Of a stretch of DNA of 64,000 bases, positions 42,910-52,602 are shown one piece after another. A program made the position numbers and the translations under genes. How positions within the stretch are numbered: the stretch's first letter is position 1; each line of letters starts with the position of its first letter. The DNA is taken from NCBI RefSeq assembly GCF_000797465.1, contig NZ_JSWG01000009.1, positions 620,001 through 684,000 of the forward strand, given 5' to 3'. The notes below the pieces were generated by a model, which was not told the DNA's origin, did not search any database, and saw nothing but the letters and a program-made list of their open reading frames with translations. The stretch is from Psychroserpens jangbogonensis. GTDB taxonomy: Bacteria > Bacteroidota > Bacteroidia > Flavobacteriales > Flavobacteriaceae.

Positions 42910-44216
42910 TAGTTGTTGGCTCTTAACTTGTTAATGTTTTCTAATACTGAGCTATGCGTTACAGCATTTGTTTTAAAATGTGATACAAGTGTCTCTTTTT
43001 CTTCTGGAGTTGCTTCAAACTGGTTTAAAATATTCATGAGATGCATTTTCATATGACCTTCTTGAATGCCAGTAGTAGTTAACGAACGTAATGCAGCAAA
43101 GTTTTGAGCTAATCCAGCGACTGCAACAATTTGCATGAGTTCTTTTGCAGAAGGTTTACCAAGCATTTCTAAAGCTAGTTTTACCAATGGGTGTAAACTT
43201 GTTAAGCCACCAACAGTTCCAAGAGCTAAAGGGATTTCCATCCAAAATTTGAATATACCATCTTTCACTTCTGCATGTGTTAAACTGCTATAAGTTCCAT
43301 TTCTTGATGCATAGGCATGAACTCCTGCTTCAACAGCTCTAAAGTCATTCCCAGTAGCTAAAACGACTGCATCAATGCCGTTCATAATACCTTTGTTATG
43401 TGTTACTGCTCTATATGGCTCTATTTCTGCAATATTAACAGCTTGAATAAATTTTTCTGCAAACGCTTCAGGTGATATATTTGGGTTTTCAGTTAAATCC
43501 TCAACCTTGCAACTGACTTCAGCTCTAACTAAACAATTGGGCACATAGTTAGACAGAATACTCATGATAATATTAATATTACCAGACAATGAAGGTTCTG
43601 CATTTGCTTTTAAGGTTGTTGCAAACTGTTCTAAGCAACTATTTATAAAATTTGCTCCCATAGCATCCACGGTATCAAACGTGGCATGTAATTGATAGTA
43701 ATTTTCGAGATCTTCAGTTTTGTTTTTAAGTTCAATATCTAAAATGCCACCTCCACGTTTCTCCATACTTTTGGTAATAGATGAAGTGTCTTCATAGAAT
43801 TTTGGTTTTACCACATTGAAAAACGAAGTTAAGTCTTCCGTATTACCATCATAAGTAAAATGGACTTGACCAATTTTTGTGGATGAAATGACTTTAGTTT
43901 GGAATCCACCTCGATCAAACCAGAATTTTGCAGCTTTACTTGCAGCGGCAACAACTGAACTCTCCTCAATAGTCATTGGTATTGTATAAGTTTGCCCGTT
44001 AATTAAAAAATTAGGCGCAATACCAAAAGGCAGGTAATAGTTGGTAATTGTATTTTCTATAAATTCATCATGCAGTTGTTGGATTTTATCATCACTATTC
44101 CAATATTGCTTTAAAATAATTTCAGCATTGTCATTATTTGAAAAATAAGTATCAACAATCCAATCAATTTTTTCAGATTTAGACAATTTAGAAAAGCCAG
44201 TAATAGTTTTATGCAT
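42909..44216 (-). CDS. HMG-CoA reductase, degradative (class II) type
   Basis: 435 residues. The HMG-CoA reductase signature is visible as MTIEESSVVAAASKAAKFW, DAMGANFINSCLE, VTHNKGIMNGIDAVVLATGNDFRAVEAGVHAYA, GGLTSLHPLVKLALEML and the C-terminal catalytic His region GIQEGHMKMHL. By family it is of the class II type often labelled degradative, but with a GHMP kinase next to it the more likely direction is mevalonate synthesis for isoprenoids. The ATG at 44216 is preceded by a ~200-bp gap to the divergent POT gene. Confidence 0.9.
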   Translation of the reverse strand: MHKTITGFSKLSKSEKIDWIVDTYFSNNDNAEIILKQYWNSDDKIQQLHDEFIENTITNYYLPFGIAPNFLINGQTYTIPMTIEESSVVAAASKAAKFWFDRGGFQTKVISSTKIGQVHFTYDGNTEDLTSFFNVVKPKFYEDTSSITKSMEKRGGGILDIELKNKTEDLENYYQLHATFDTVDAMGANFINSCLEQFATTLKANAEPSLSGNINIIMSILSNYVPNCLVRAEVSCKVEDLTENPNISPEAFAEKFIQAVNIAEIEPYRAVTHNKGIMNGIDAVVLATGNDFRAVEAGVHAYASRNGTYSSLTHAEVKDGIFKFWMEIPLALGTVGGLTSLHPLVKLALEMLGKPSAKELMQIVAVAGLAQNFAALRSLTTTGIQEGHMKMHLMNILNQFEATPEEKETLVSHFKTNAVTHSSVLENINKLRANN

Positions 44217-44414
44217 TAACTTGAATTTAAGGATACAAAGATACTATTCTTGTATGTAATTCTCTTTACAGTTATGATTATTGCACATTTAACTGTTAAT
44301 AGTTAGGGTTTTTTGCGTAATTTTTAGTAAACTTGACATATTTTTATCAAAAAATAGCACGATTCTTGATGCTTTTTCAAGAACCGTGAAAAAAACTAAC
44401 TAACACAAATTTTT

Positions 44415-45989
44415 ATGTCTACAACAACACTAAAACCTCACCAAAAAGAACTTTGGGGACATCCTATAGGGCTTTATGTTCTATTTTTTACTGAAATGTG
44501 GGAACGCTTTTCATATTATGGAATGCGAGCACTATTAGTAATTTACATGATTGCTCAAGCATCTCACGCAGATGGTCCTGGTTTAGGTTGGTCTAATATT
44601 GAAGCCTATCAACTATATGGTTGGTATGTTATGTTAGTGTATGTAATATCAATTCCTGGAGGTATTTTAGCCGATAAAGTCTTAGGACAAAGGAAGACAG
44701 TCATGCTAGGAGCAATTATTTTGTGTCTTGGTCATGGTACGTTGGCAATAGAGGCTGATTGGGCTTTCTTTACTGGTTTAGGCTTAATTATTTTGGGTGT
44801 AGGTTGTTTAAAACCTAACATTTCAACAATGGTTGGAGGTCTTTATAAAAAAGGAGACATAAGACGTGATAAAGGTTTTAGTATCTTTTATATAGGTATT
44901 AATTTAGGATCATTATTAGCAACTACATTTGTAGGAATGGTTGTTGCAAAATGGGGATGGCACGCAGGTTTTGGTATGGCAGGAATTGCAATGTTACTAG
45001 GACTTTTTGTATATATATGGGGACAAAAATATATTTCTCATGTAGGTAATAAACCTACAGTTGAAGAAAAGAAAAATGATATTTCTATAGTTAAACTATT
45101 TTCAAATATTTTTAAATCACCAGTACAATTAGCAATTTTTGTTGTTCTATTGGCATTTTCACTTTATGCAGGATTTACCTTTGAAGGTGTTGATCATTGG
45201 GGTTATGGAGCCTTATTTATCTTTCTTTCTTTTGTAGTAGGATTATTAATGATGATTTTTAAAAGTTTAGAGACACAAGTATTAAAAGATCGTTTCTTAG
45301 TATTATTACTTTCATTTTTATTGGTAATTGTTTTTTGGGGAGCTTTTGAACAGGCTGGTGGATTGATGAGTGTTTATACAGAAACAAAGACAGATAGAAT
45401 GTTATTTGGTTGGTTAGTCCCAACACCAATGTTTCAAGGATTAAATGCTGGATTTATTATATTACTTGCAGTTTGGATAGCAAATATCTGGGCAAAACGT
45501 AAATTAAAAAATAAAGAAGCCTCTTCATTGTTTAAAATGGCTACAGGAACAATAATTATGGGCTTAGGCTTTGTATTCATGATTTTTGCAGTTAAAGAAT
45601 ATGATGCTAATGGAAGTTCGGGAATGCAGTGGTTAGTATTAGCTTACTTATTTCATACAATTGGAGAGTTATGCTCTTCTCCTGTATCATTATCGTTTGT
45701 AACAAAATTAGCACCTGTAAAGTATGCGTCCTTAATGATGGGATTATATTTTGCTGCTACTGGACTTGGAGGAAAAGTTGCTGGTATTTTAGGTGAAAAA
45801 TCTGAACATTTTGGAGAGTACACTATTTTTATAGGAATTGTAATTTTTACAGTTGCTTTTGGTTTATTGGTTATAGCATTGTTAAAACCATTAAAGCGCC
45901 TAACGCATGGAGCTGAAGATAATGAAGTTGAAATGCATAATGATGAGACCGAAGGTTTTGAACTTGCTGATCCAGATATTAATAACTAA
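44415..45989 (+). CDS. POT-family di/tripeptide transporter
   Basis: 524 residues, ~14 membrane segments. The PTR2 signature is present: WGHPIGLYVLFFTEMWERFSYYGMRALLVIYM, KTVMLGAIILCLGHG, GVGCLKPNISTMVG, FSIFYIGINLGSLLATT and, near the C-terminus, WLVLAYLFHTIGELCSSPVSLSFVTKLAP. The carriers import di- and tripeptides with protons. A second, similar transporter follows after a hairpin, so this is a tandem pair. The ATG start lies 198 bp from the divergent HMG-CoA reductase gene. Confidence 0.93.
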   Translation: MSTTTLKPHQKELWGHPIGLYVLFFTEMWERFSYYGMRALLVIYMIAQASHADGPGLGWSNIEAYQLYGWYVMLVYVISIPGGILADKVLGQRKTVMLGAIILCLGHGTLAIEADWAFFTGLGLIILGVGCLKPNISTMVGGLYKKGDIRRDKGFSIFYIGINLGSLLATTFVGMVVAKWGWHAGFGMAGIAMLLGLFVYIWGQKYISHVGNKPTVEEKKNDISIVKLFSNIFKSPVQLAIFVVLLAFSLYAGFTFEGVDHWGYGALFIFLSFVVGLLMMIFKSLETQVLKDRFLVLLLSFLLVIVFWGAFEQAGGLMSVYTETKTDRMLFGWLVPTPMFQGLNAGFIILLAVWIANIWAKRKLKNKEASSLFKMATGTIIMGLGFVFMIFAVKEYDANGSSGMQWLVLAYLFHTIGELCSSPVSLSFVTKLAPVKYASLMMGLYFAATGLGGKVAGILGEKSEHFGEYTIFIGIVIFTVAFGLLVIALLKPLKRLTHGAEDNEVEMHNDETEGFELADPDINN

Positions 45990-46004
45990 CACTTATATAA
46001 AATT

Positions 46005-46036
46005 AAACCCTTGTAAAACTTTATTTACAAGGGTTT
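46005..46036. terminator. Hairpin between the two POT genes
   Basis: A 13-bp perfect stem (AAACCCTTGTAAA / TTTACAAGGGTTT) with a 6-nt loop, followed by GTCTTTTC. The T-run is weak, so it may be a partial terminator or an mRNA processing hairpin in a shared transcript. Confidence 0.6.
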
Positions 46037-46063
46037 GTCTTTTCTAACTAAATTCTTTCTTTT

Positions 46064-47848
46064 ATGAATACTGATATCGAAAATCTTTTTAAAGACAAGG
46101 TTATTGGGCATCCTGCAGGCTTGTTCGTACTCTTTTTTACCGAAATGTGGGAACGTTTTTCATTCTATGGAATGCGTATTCTATTGGTTCTTTTTCTAAC
46201 AGCTCCATTTGCAAGTGATAATCCTGGTTGGGATTGGCCACGAGAGCATGCTTTAGCATTAATAGGAACCTACGCTTCGTTGTTATATCTCACACCTATA
46301 GTTGGTGGTTGGATAGCTGATAAAATTACAGGTTATAGAATAGCTGTTGTGATTGGTTGTTTAATAATGACCCTTGGTCATGCCGCTATGGCTCTTGAAA
46401 CAACAATGACATTTTATCTTGGATTAGCCTTATTAGTGATAGGAACTGGGTTTTTTAAACCTAATATTACATCTATTATATCAGAAATGTATAAAGGCAA
46501 AGAATCTAAAAAAGATGGTGCATACACGATTTTTTATATGGGTGTAAACGCTGGAGCTTTCTTTGGAATGTTACTTTGCGGGTATTTTGCTAAGACTTAT
46601 GGATGGTCTTGGGGATTTGGGATAGCCGGAATTTTTATGTTTTTTGGAATGCTTCAATTCTTGTTTTCTAAAAAGATTTTTGGTGATATTGGTGGAAAGC
46701 CAAGTCTTAAACATGAAGTAGAATTACCACAGAATATTAATGAAGAGAGTCCAGTAGATCAAGAAGATGCTCAATTGAATGAGAAATTAAATCCGTTCAC
46801 CACATTTGACAAGATATTAATTGTTTTATCATCTGTTGGAGGATTACTTTATTTGTTTAATGATCCTTTAGAAAAGATTAAAGGAACAAGTTTAGCACCT
46901 TTTGAAATTGGTGGAATGAGCGGGTCTAATGTTATTGTATTATGTGCTTTAGCTTTCTTTCTGGTTTTATTAGTGACTAGAATTTCTAGGTACTTACCTA
47001 TAGTAAGAGATAAAATAATTGCAGTTTCTATATTTGGATTATTTACCGTGTTCTTCTTTGCGTTTTTTGAGCAGTCTTTGGGGTCGATGACCTTATTTGC
47101 GAGAGATTATACAAATCGTATTTTGGAAGGTGATTCTGCAACGGTATTTAAAATTATTGATGCTCTACTTACTACTATTCCGCTTATTATAATTACTTGG
47201 GTACTAGCAATATTGTCGAAAAAAACCTTTTCAAAAATAGCCTTATCAAATGTTATACTTTGGATAATCTTTGCTGGGTTATGGGTATTGGTGATTTTTA
47301 GATTATATAAGAACTTCACTGCAGAAGTAACGGAAGTTGAAGAAACTTGGTTTGGAATATTAAATTCGTTCTTTATTATCACATTGGCACCTTTGTTTTC
47401 AAGATGGTGGGAGAGTAAATACAATCCAAGCGCAGCGATGAAATATGGCTTAGGCTTAATTTTATTAGGAATTGGATTTGCTGTGTTATCATATGGAGCA
47501 TCAGATATTCCTTCAGGAGCTCAGACGGCTTCAATAAGCATGATATTTTTAATTATTGCATATTTATTTCATACTATGGGAGAACTGTGTTTATCACCTG
47601 TTGGACTTTCTTATTTAAGTAAGTTGGTTCCAGCTCGTATGATAGGATTCATGTTTGGTGTCTGGTATTTGGCGATTGCAGTAGGTCAAAAAGCAGCAGG
47701 AACTATGGGAGGAATGATTGATAAGATATCTGCAGAATATTCCTTAGGAACCTTCTTTTTAATATTTACGGTAATACCAATTGGTGTTGGACTGATATCA
47801 ATTTTATTGAATCCTGTGCTTAAAAAGTTAATGCATGGTGTTCGATAA
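46064..47848 (+). CDS. Second POT-family di/tripeptide transporter
   Basis: 594 residues. It shares the opening GHPAGLFVLFFTEMWERFSFYGMRILLVLF, GTGFFKPNITSIISEMY, YTIFYMGVNAGAFFGM and, at the end, LIIAYLFHTMGELCLSPVGLSYLSKLVPA with its upstream neighbour. A longer, charged central loop (~205-240, rich in Glu and Gln) separates the halves. It arose by duplication or by joint retention of two paralogues, and may differ in peptide choice. It ends at a clear terminator. Confidence 0.93.
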   Translation: MNTDIENLFKDKVIGHPAGLFVLFFTEMWERFSFYGMRILLVLFLTAPFASDNPGWDWPREHALALIGTYASLLYLTPIVGGWIADKITGYRIAVVIGCLIMTLGHAAMALETTMTFYLGLALLVIGTGFFKPNITSIISEMYKGKESKKDGAYTIFYMGVNAGAFFGMLLCGYFAKTYGWSWGFGIAGIFMFFGMLQFLFSKKIFGDIGGKPSLKHEVELPQNINEESPVDQEDAQLNEKLNPFTTFDKILIVLSSVGGLLYLFNDPLEKIKGTSLAPFEIGGMSGSNVIVLCALAFFLVLLVTRISRYLPIVRDKIIAVSIFGLFTVFFFAFFEQSLGSMTLFARDYTNRILEGDSATVFKIIDALLTTIPLIIITWVLAILSKKTFSKIALSNVILWIIFAGLWVLVIFRLYKNFTAEVTEVEETWFGILNSFFIITLAPLFSRWWESKYNPSAAMKYGLGLILLGIGFAVLSYGASDIPSGAQTASISMIFLIIAYLFHTMGELCLSPVGLSYLSKLVPARMIGFMFGVWYLAIAVGQKAAGTMGGMIDKISAEYSLGTFFLIFTVIPIGVGLISILLNPVLKKLMHGVR

Positions 47849-47873
47849 TCGAATAAATCGTTAAAATAAACGC

Positions 47874-47901
47874 AAAATGCTCCACTTTTGGAGCATTTTT
47901 T
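47874..47901 (+). terminator. Terminator after the second POT gene
   Basis: The stem AAAATGCTCCA / TGGAGCATTTT with a CTTT loop (47874-47899) is followed by further T residues. It starts about 25 bp after the stop codon at 47848. Confidence 0.85.
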
Positions 47902-47935
47902 GTAAGTTCGGAACAGAAATTGCAACAAACAAATC

Positions 47936-48490
47936 ATGAGAAAATTAACTTACATATTCGTTTTAGCACTGTTAACTTCGGTTAGTGGTTTTGCTCAGTC
48001 ACAAGAAATAAACTGGGTAACTTTAGATGAGGCTTTAGAGCTTCAAAAGAAAAACCCAAAGAAAATTATGATGGACGTATACACAAATTGGTGTGGTCCA
48101 TGTAAAATGTTAGATAAAAACACGTTCCATAATCAGGATGTTGTAGCCTTTGTGAATAAAAATTATTATGCTGTTAAGTTTGATGCTGAAGGTGACTCTA
48201 CTATCGATTACGACGGAAGAACATTCAGTAATCCAGGCTACAAAGCTGAATTAAAAAACAGAAGAAACGGAGTGCACGATTTAACACGATATTTAAAAGT
48301 GAATGCGTATCCAACTATTGTGTTTTTTGATACAGATGCCAAGGTTATTTCACCAATTAAAGGCTACCAAAAACCCCAACAAATTGAATTATACTTAAAA
48401 TTATTTCTTGGTGATGACTATAAGTCAATGACAACTCAAGAGGATTTTAATGCGTATTACTCAGCTTTTAAACCTGAGTTTCAACAATAG
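47936..48490 (+). CDS. Exported thioredoxin-like protein
   Basis: 184 residues with a signal peptide (MRKLTYIFVLALLTSVSGFAQ) and one thioredoxin fold. DVYTNWCGPCKMLDKNTFHNQDV holds the redox CGPC pair and the LKVNAYPTIVFFD stretch holds the cis-Pro. It is likely a periplasmic thiol-disulfide protein. The pattern is near the DUF255/thioredoxin_7 group (K-L-D-K-N-T-F). Its terminator lies inside the end of the convergent comEC gene. Confidence 0.85.
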   Translation: MRKLTYIFVLALLTSVSGFAQSQEINWVTLDEALELQKKNPKKIMMDVYTNWCGPCKMLDKNTFHNQDVVAFVNKNYYAVKFDAEGDSTIDYDGRTFSNPGYKAELKNRRNGVHDLTRYLKVNAYPTIVFFDTDAKVISPIKGYQKPQQIELYLKLFLGDDYKSMTTQEDFNAYYSAFKPEFQQ

Positions 48491-48496
48491 AAAAAA

Positions 48497-50530
48497 TTAT
48501 TTTATTATAAATGCTCCCTTTTCATACGTTTGATGGAAAGGGAGTTTTTCATTTAAACAAGTTCCTTTCCAGCGTTTTATATAAGATTTGTAATTACTAC
48601 CATCAGCAATGATAAATTGAGGTTGTAGTGTGTCAATAAGACGTTTCAAATTAACTTTAGGTGAGTTCCGTAAAACAATAAAGTCTGGCTTAAAACTTAC
48701 CTTATAAACACCTAAACTATCAATTACCAAAAATGTCTTATGAGGCGTTTTATACACATCTCGTAAGGAATCAAATGTGATAGACTTTATGAAGTTTCCA
48801 ACTTTGTAGTCTTTTATCATTTTTTCGTTTTTTATTGTGGTACTATCTAAATTATGCCAGATTATTAAATTGGTATTCTCCTTTTTTCCAAAGACACTAT
48901 ATCTACTTTTATGGAAAATGATAAAAGCTTCAGAATTATTTTTTCTTTTTGTATAAATTAAACTGCATTGTAATGACAGTATTGAAACTAAGAGAATCAA
49001 GATGCTCTTAAAATGAAATTTCTTGTAAACCAAAACCATAGCAAGTAACAGCAGGTAAGTTCCTATTACATGTGTTAATTCAAACGAAATGTCTTTAATT
49101 AGAAATGTGTCTTGTTTGGATACCCAAGACACTACATGATTCATTGCGCTAATAAGACTTCCATACGCGTTAGCTAATAGTTCTGGAAGTATTTTCAAAA
49201 GCGATAGAATAATCACTAAAATCCCAATGCCTAATATCAATCCTAAAAACGGAATAATAGCCATATTAGAAACAAAAAATAATCCAGGAAATTGATGAAA
49301 ATAAAACAAACTAATTGGAGCTACACCTAATTGAGCAGCCATAGTCACTGTGAAAATTTGCCATAAATAATCTATAGTTTTCCATTTAGGTGACCATAAT
49401 TTATACATTAATGGTTGAATTGATACAATAGCGAATACTGCTAAATAGCTCATTTGAAACCCGACATCAAACAAAAACATGGGTTTTACCAATAGCAGCA
49501 TAAACATTGAAATAGATAAGGTGTTGTAAATATTTGTAGGACGTTTCAAATGCATCGCTATAGCCACAATACTAAACATAGTTACTGCTCTTGTAACAGA
49601 TGCTGATAATCCAGCAATAACAGCAAAACTCCATAGCAAAATTAGAATGATTAGGACTTTAATGGTGTTGCCTCGTTTTAAGTTCTCAATGGGCTTTAAA
49701 GCAAAATTCAACATCATAAGAATAATACCAACATGCAGCCCTGATACTGCTAATATGTGAATCGCTCCAGCATTTGCATATTCTGTATACATATCACGAT
49801 CCATGTCTTGTCGTTGACCAAGGATGAGTGCATTGATGATCGCTAATTCTTCAGGTTTAAAATCAAAACCACTTAATTGTGTATTGATGGTCTGTCTTAA
49901 AGTATCTGCATATCCAAAGACCGTTTGTGTCTCTGATTTTATCTCAAACAAGAGATGTTGTTCTGTGAAAAGTTGATGATAGACCTGCTGTTTTTCTAAA
50001 TATGCTCTGTAATTGAATTGATTTGGATTTAACGGACTTCTAATTTCTTGAAATTCTGAATGAATTAGTAAGATGTCATCTACATCATATAATTTTAAGT
50101 TGCTTTTCTTTTCAATGTTTAATAACGTTTTGCCTTGAACAACTTGCTCGTCAATTCTTAGTATTTCTACTATGTATTTAGTGTGATATCTAGTAGGCTT
50201 AAGCCGTTCTTTTATTCTGAAAACTATTTGATTGGAGACAGCTGATTCAATGTTTTTATTATTGATGTAATGCTGAGGGAAATTTTTATGATGGTGTGTA
50301 GTATAGGTTAATATGCCTAAAGAGAACATCAAAACATAAGCAACAAGTCCAAACCAAATGGTTTTATGTAATATGTGTCTTGCCATACGATTTGCTAGAA
50401 GCAAAACCATGAGTAATCCAATAGTTAAGTAATACGTATGAAGTAATATTATTTGAAAGAAATGAGAAAGCAGGATGCCTGCTATGAGGCAGAACGTTAA
50501 CTTGATGATAATAAAATTGAGAGATTTCAC
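48497..50530 (-). CDS. comEC: ComEC/Rec2-family DNA uptake channel protein
   Basis: 677 residues. The N-terminal OB-fold-like DUF4131 region (RIKERLKPTRYHTKYIVEI) is followed by a Competence membrane domain with ALILGQRQDMDRDMYTEYANAGAIHILAVSGLHVGIILMML, FAVIAGLSASVTRAVTMFSI, and QMSYLAVFAIVSIQPL. The C-terminal ~150 residues are soluble and shorter than a full beta-lactamase-like domain. It would translocate single-stranded DNA across the inner membrane. The start is GTG, as the ORF has no ATG in the right place. It stands alone. Confidence 0.87.
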   Translation of the reverse strand: MKSLNFIIIKLTFCLIAGILLSHFFQIILLHTYYLTIGLLMVLLLANRMARHILHKTIWFGLVAYVLMFSLGILTYTTHHHKNFPQHYINNKNIESAVSNQIVFRIKERLKPTRYHTKYIVEILRIDEQVVQGKTLLNIEKKSNLKLYDVDDILLIHSEFQEIRSPLNPNQFNYRAYLEKQQVYHQLFTEQHLLFEIKSETQTVFGYADTLRQTINTQLSGFDFKPEELAIINALILGQRQDMDRDMYTEYANAGAIHILAVSGLHVGIILMMLNFALKPIENLKRGNTIKVLIILILLWSFAVIAGLSASVTRAVTMFSIVAIAMHLKRPTNIYNTLSISMFMLLLVKPMFLFDVGFQMSYLAVFAIVSIQPLMYKLWSPKWKTIDYLWQIFTVTMAAQLGVAPISLFYFHQFPGLFFVSNMAIIPFLGLILGIGILVIILSLLKILPELLANAYGSLISAMNHVVSWVSKQDTFLIKDISFELTHVIGTYLLLLAMVLVYKKFHFKSILILLVSILSLQCSLIYTKRKNNSEAFIIFHKSRYSVFGKKENTNLIIWHNLDSTTIKNEKMIKDYKVGNFIKSITFDSLRDVYKTPHKTFLVIDSLGVYKVSFKPDFIVLRNSPKVNLKRLIDTLQPQFIIADGSNYKSYIKRWKGTCLNEKLPFHQTYEKGAFIIK
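48514..48549 (+). terminator. Terminator of the thioredoxin gene within antisense comEC
   Basis: The stem CTCCCTTTTCAT (48514-48525) pairs with ATGGAAAGGGAG (48533-48544), one T-G pair, followed by five T on the + strand. It overlaps the last codons of the convergent comEC gene. Confidence 0.75.
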
Positions 50531-50571
50531 TTCCTTAATATAGTAAATAAACTATATAAATAGAAAATAAT

Positions 50572-51093
50572 CTACATCATTCGTCTTGCTTGAACATAAG
50601 CTGAGTACCAATAACGTTCAGATAAATTAGAAGTAATAACTCCTTTGCTGCTTGTAGAATGAATAAACTCGACATAACCAGGTCTGCTTTTTGTCACAAT
50701 ACCTACATGATTTACTTTCCGGCTGTTCTTCTTTGTAGCAAAAAATAAAAGATCACCTTCTTTTACGTTTTTGACATCAATCCATTCGCCTGTCTTTTTT
50801 AGATCTGCCGTCGTTCTTGGTAAATTGATGTTTTCTTTCTGAAAAGCTACTACAACCAGACCAGAACAATCCATTCCTCGTTTAGTTGTTCCGCCATATT
50901 TATACCGTGTACCTTCAAAAGTTTGAGCATAATCAATAATGCTCTCAATTGTTTTGGATGGTTTTGGTGAAGCTGTGTTATTTTTTCGAGTATTGACTTT
51001 AGTCGTTTTAGACTTTTTAGTTTTAATTCCTTTTGAGGAATTACAACTACCAAAACTGATACATAATACGAGAAGTAGGACTATCTTTTTCAT
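50572..51093 (-). CDS. NlpC/P60 lipoprotein (peptidoglycan hydrolase type)
   Basis: About 173 residues. A lipoprotein signal (VLLLVLCISFGSC) and a Lys/Ser/Thr-rich linker lead an NlpC/P60 domain with the catalytic Cys in MDCSGLVVVAF, His in KVNHVGIVTK and a second His in YVEFIHSTSSKGV. These enzymes cut D-gamma-glutamyl-meso-DAP or stem peptide links. The ATG at 51093 is preferred because it starts the signal peptide; a longer frame from 51138 does not. It is divergent from a small membrane protein gene. Confidence 0.85.
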   Translation of the reverse strand: MKKIVLLLVLCISFGSCNSSKGIKTKKSKTTKVNTRKNNTASPKPSKTIESIIDYAQTFEGTRYKYGGTTKRGMDCSGLVVVAFQKENINLPRTTADLKKTGEWIDVKNVKEGDLLFFATKKNSRKVNHVGIVTKSRPGYVEFIHSTSSKGVITSNLSERYWYSAYVQARRMM

Positions 51094-51141
51094 TAAGCCG
51101 AAAATAGTAAAAAAATCAAAATGTTTTTGTAAATTCATTAC

Positions 51142-51486
51142 ATGAAAAATAGAATTCTATTAAATTCTGATTTAGATGGCCAAATTGTTTGGTATTTTAT
51201 TGCTATAATTTCTTCTATTTTAGTTTTAAATTGGATATATAAAACTTTAAAATCCTTAGATGGTGTTACAGAAACAATTGGTTTGTATCTTGAAGAAGAA
51301 TTAGTTGCTGAAAATTATACTTTAAATTTCAACAATGAAATACATCAGGTTAATAAGTTATCAGTAGTATCAAAAACAGTTTTAGTTTCATTATCAGTTC
51401 TTATAATCATGACGCCTTTATACGAATTTATTGAAACATTGCGACCTAAAGAATATGTTTATCAATGGTCGTGCTTTCCTTTTTGA
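51142..51486 (+). CDS. Small membrane protein, unknown
   Basis: 114 residues with two hydrophobic helices (IVWYFIAIISSILVLNWIY and VVSKTVLVSLSVLIIMTPLYEFI) flanking a soluble stretch (KSLDGVTETIGLYLEEELVAENYTLNFNNEIHQVN). No family recognised. The ATG start is 49 bp from the divergent NlpC/P60 gene, and the gene ends 7 bp from the convergent lpxB. Its reading frame looks real by amino acid composition, but it has no context that points to a role. Confidence 0.5.
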   Translation: MKNRILLNSDLDGQIVWYFIAIISSILVLNWIYKTLKSLDGVTETIGLYLEEELVAENYTLNFNNEIHQVNKLSVVSKTVLVSLSVLIIMTPLYEFIETLRPKEYVYQWSCFPF

Positions 51487-51492
51487 ATTAGA

Positions 51493-52602
51493 CTATGCGA
51501 TACTTTTATAAATTAATTTAGCAGCAGTATCACTTGCACCTTTTCCTCCCAATTTCTTTTCTAAATCGTAATAATCAATAAACAATCTACTACGTTCATT
51601 CTCATCAAGAATATTTGACAATTCTTTCTTCAGTCGCTTTTTGTTTAAATCACCTTGAATTAATTCAGTGACCACTTCTCGATCCATTATTAAATTTACC
51701 AGAGAAATAAATTTTAAGGTAATAATTCGTTTAGCAATTTGATAAGATATACTATTCGCTTTATAACAAACGACTTGTGGTACTTTAAATAGAGCAGCTT
51801 CTAAAGTCGCTGTTCCAGATGTAACCAGAGCAGCATGAGAAACACTTAATAAATCGTAAGTTTTATTTGAAATGAAAGCTACATTATCTTGTTTAATAAA
51901 AGATTCATAAAAACTAAATTCTTGACTGGGAGCACCAGCGATTACAAATTGGTAATCTTTAAAATCATTTACCAAACTCAGCATGACACCAAGCATTTTT
52001 GTGATTTCTTGTTTTCTACTTCCTGGTAATAGGGCAATAATGGGTTTGTCAGTAAGATTAAAATCTTTTCTGAAGGTTTGCTCATCAACTTGTTGACGAT
52101 CTGATATTGCATCAATCAAAGGATGGCCAACAAAATGCACGTCATAATCATACTTGGCATAAAATTCCTTTTCAAAAGGAAGGATAACATACATTGCATC
52201 AATGTCACGTTTTATTTTTTCAACTCGACCAGCTCTAGATGCCCATACCTGCGGTGAAATATAATAATGTGTTTTGAAGTTTTTATCTTTTGCCCATTTT
52301 GCAATACGAAGATTAAACCCAGAATTATCTATAAAAATAATAACATCAGGTTGATAGCTTTCAATATCCTTTTTGCAGAAGGTAATTAAGCCTAAAATTT
52401 TACGAAGATTAAAAATCACTTCAGCAAAACCCATAAATGAACGATTCTTGTAATGTGTTACTAAAGTTCCTCCTACAGATTGCATAAGGTCGCCTCCCCA
52501 AAATCTAAATTCGGCATTTACATCTTGTTGTAGTAATGCTTTCATCAGATTGGAAGCATGCAAGTCTCCAGAGGCTTCGCCAGCAATGATGTAGTATTTC
52601 AT
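51493..52602 (-). CDS. lpxB: Lipid-A-disaccharide synthase LpxB
   Basis: 369 residues of the GT19 family: YYIIAGEASGDLHASNLMKAL, FRFWGGDLMQSVGGTLV, VIFIDNSGFNLRIAKWAK, YISPQVWASRAGRVEKIKRDIDAMYVILPFEKEFY, FVGHPLIDAI and LLPGSRKQEITKML. It joins UDP-2,3-diacylglucosamine and lipid X in lipid A synthesis. The upstream frame follows closely (no gap), so it is in an operon with surE and a small membrane protein. Length fits the family. Confidence 0.95.
   Translation of the reverse strand: MKYYIIAGEASGDLHASNLMKALLQQDVNAEFRFWGGDLMQSVGGTLVTHYKNRSFMGFAEVIFNLRKILGLITFCKKDIESYQPDVIIFIDNSGFNLRIAKWAKDKNFKTHYYISPQVWASRAGRVEKIKRDIDAMYVILPFEKEFYAKYDYDVHFVGHPLIDAISDRQQVDEQTFRKDFNLTDKPIIALLPGSRKQEITKMLGVMLSLVNDFKDYQFVIAGAPSQEFSFYESFIKQDNVAFISNKTYDLLSVSHAALVTSGTATLEAALFKVPQVVCYKANSISYQIAKRIITLKFISLVNLIMDREVVTELIQGDLNKKRLKKELSNILDENERSRLFIDYYDLEKKLGGKGASDTAAKLIYKSIA

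Noticed and set aside
46005-46036. Hairpin between POT genes as a strong terminator
   Set aside because: The stem is perfect but the following T-run is weak (GTCTTTTC), so a full stop was not claimed; it is listed with lower confidence.
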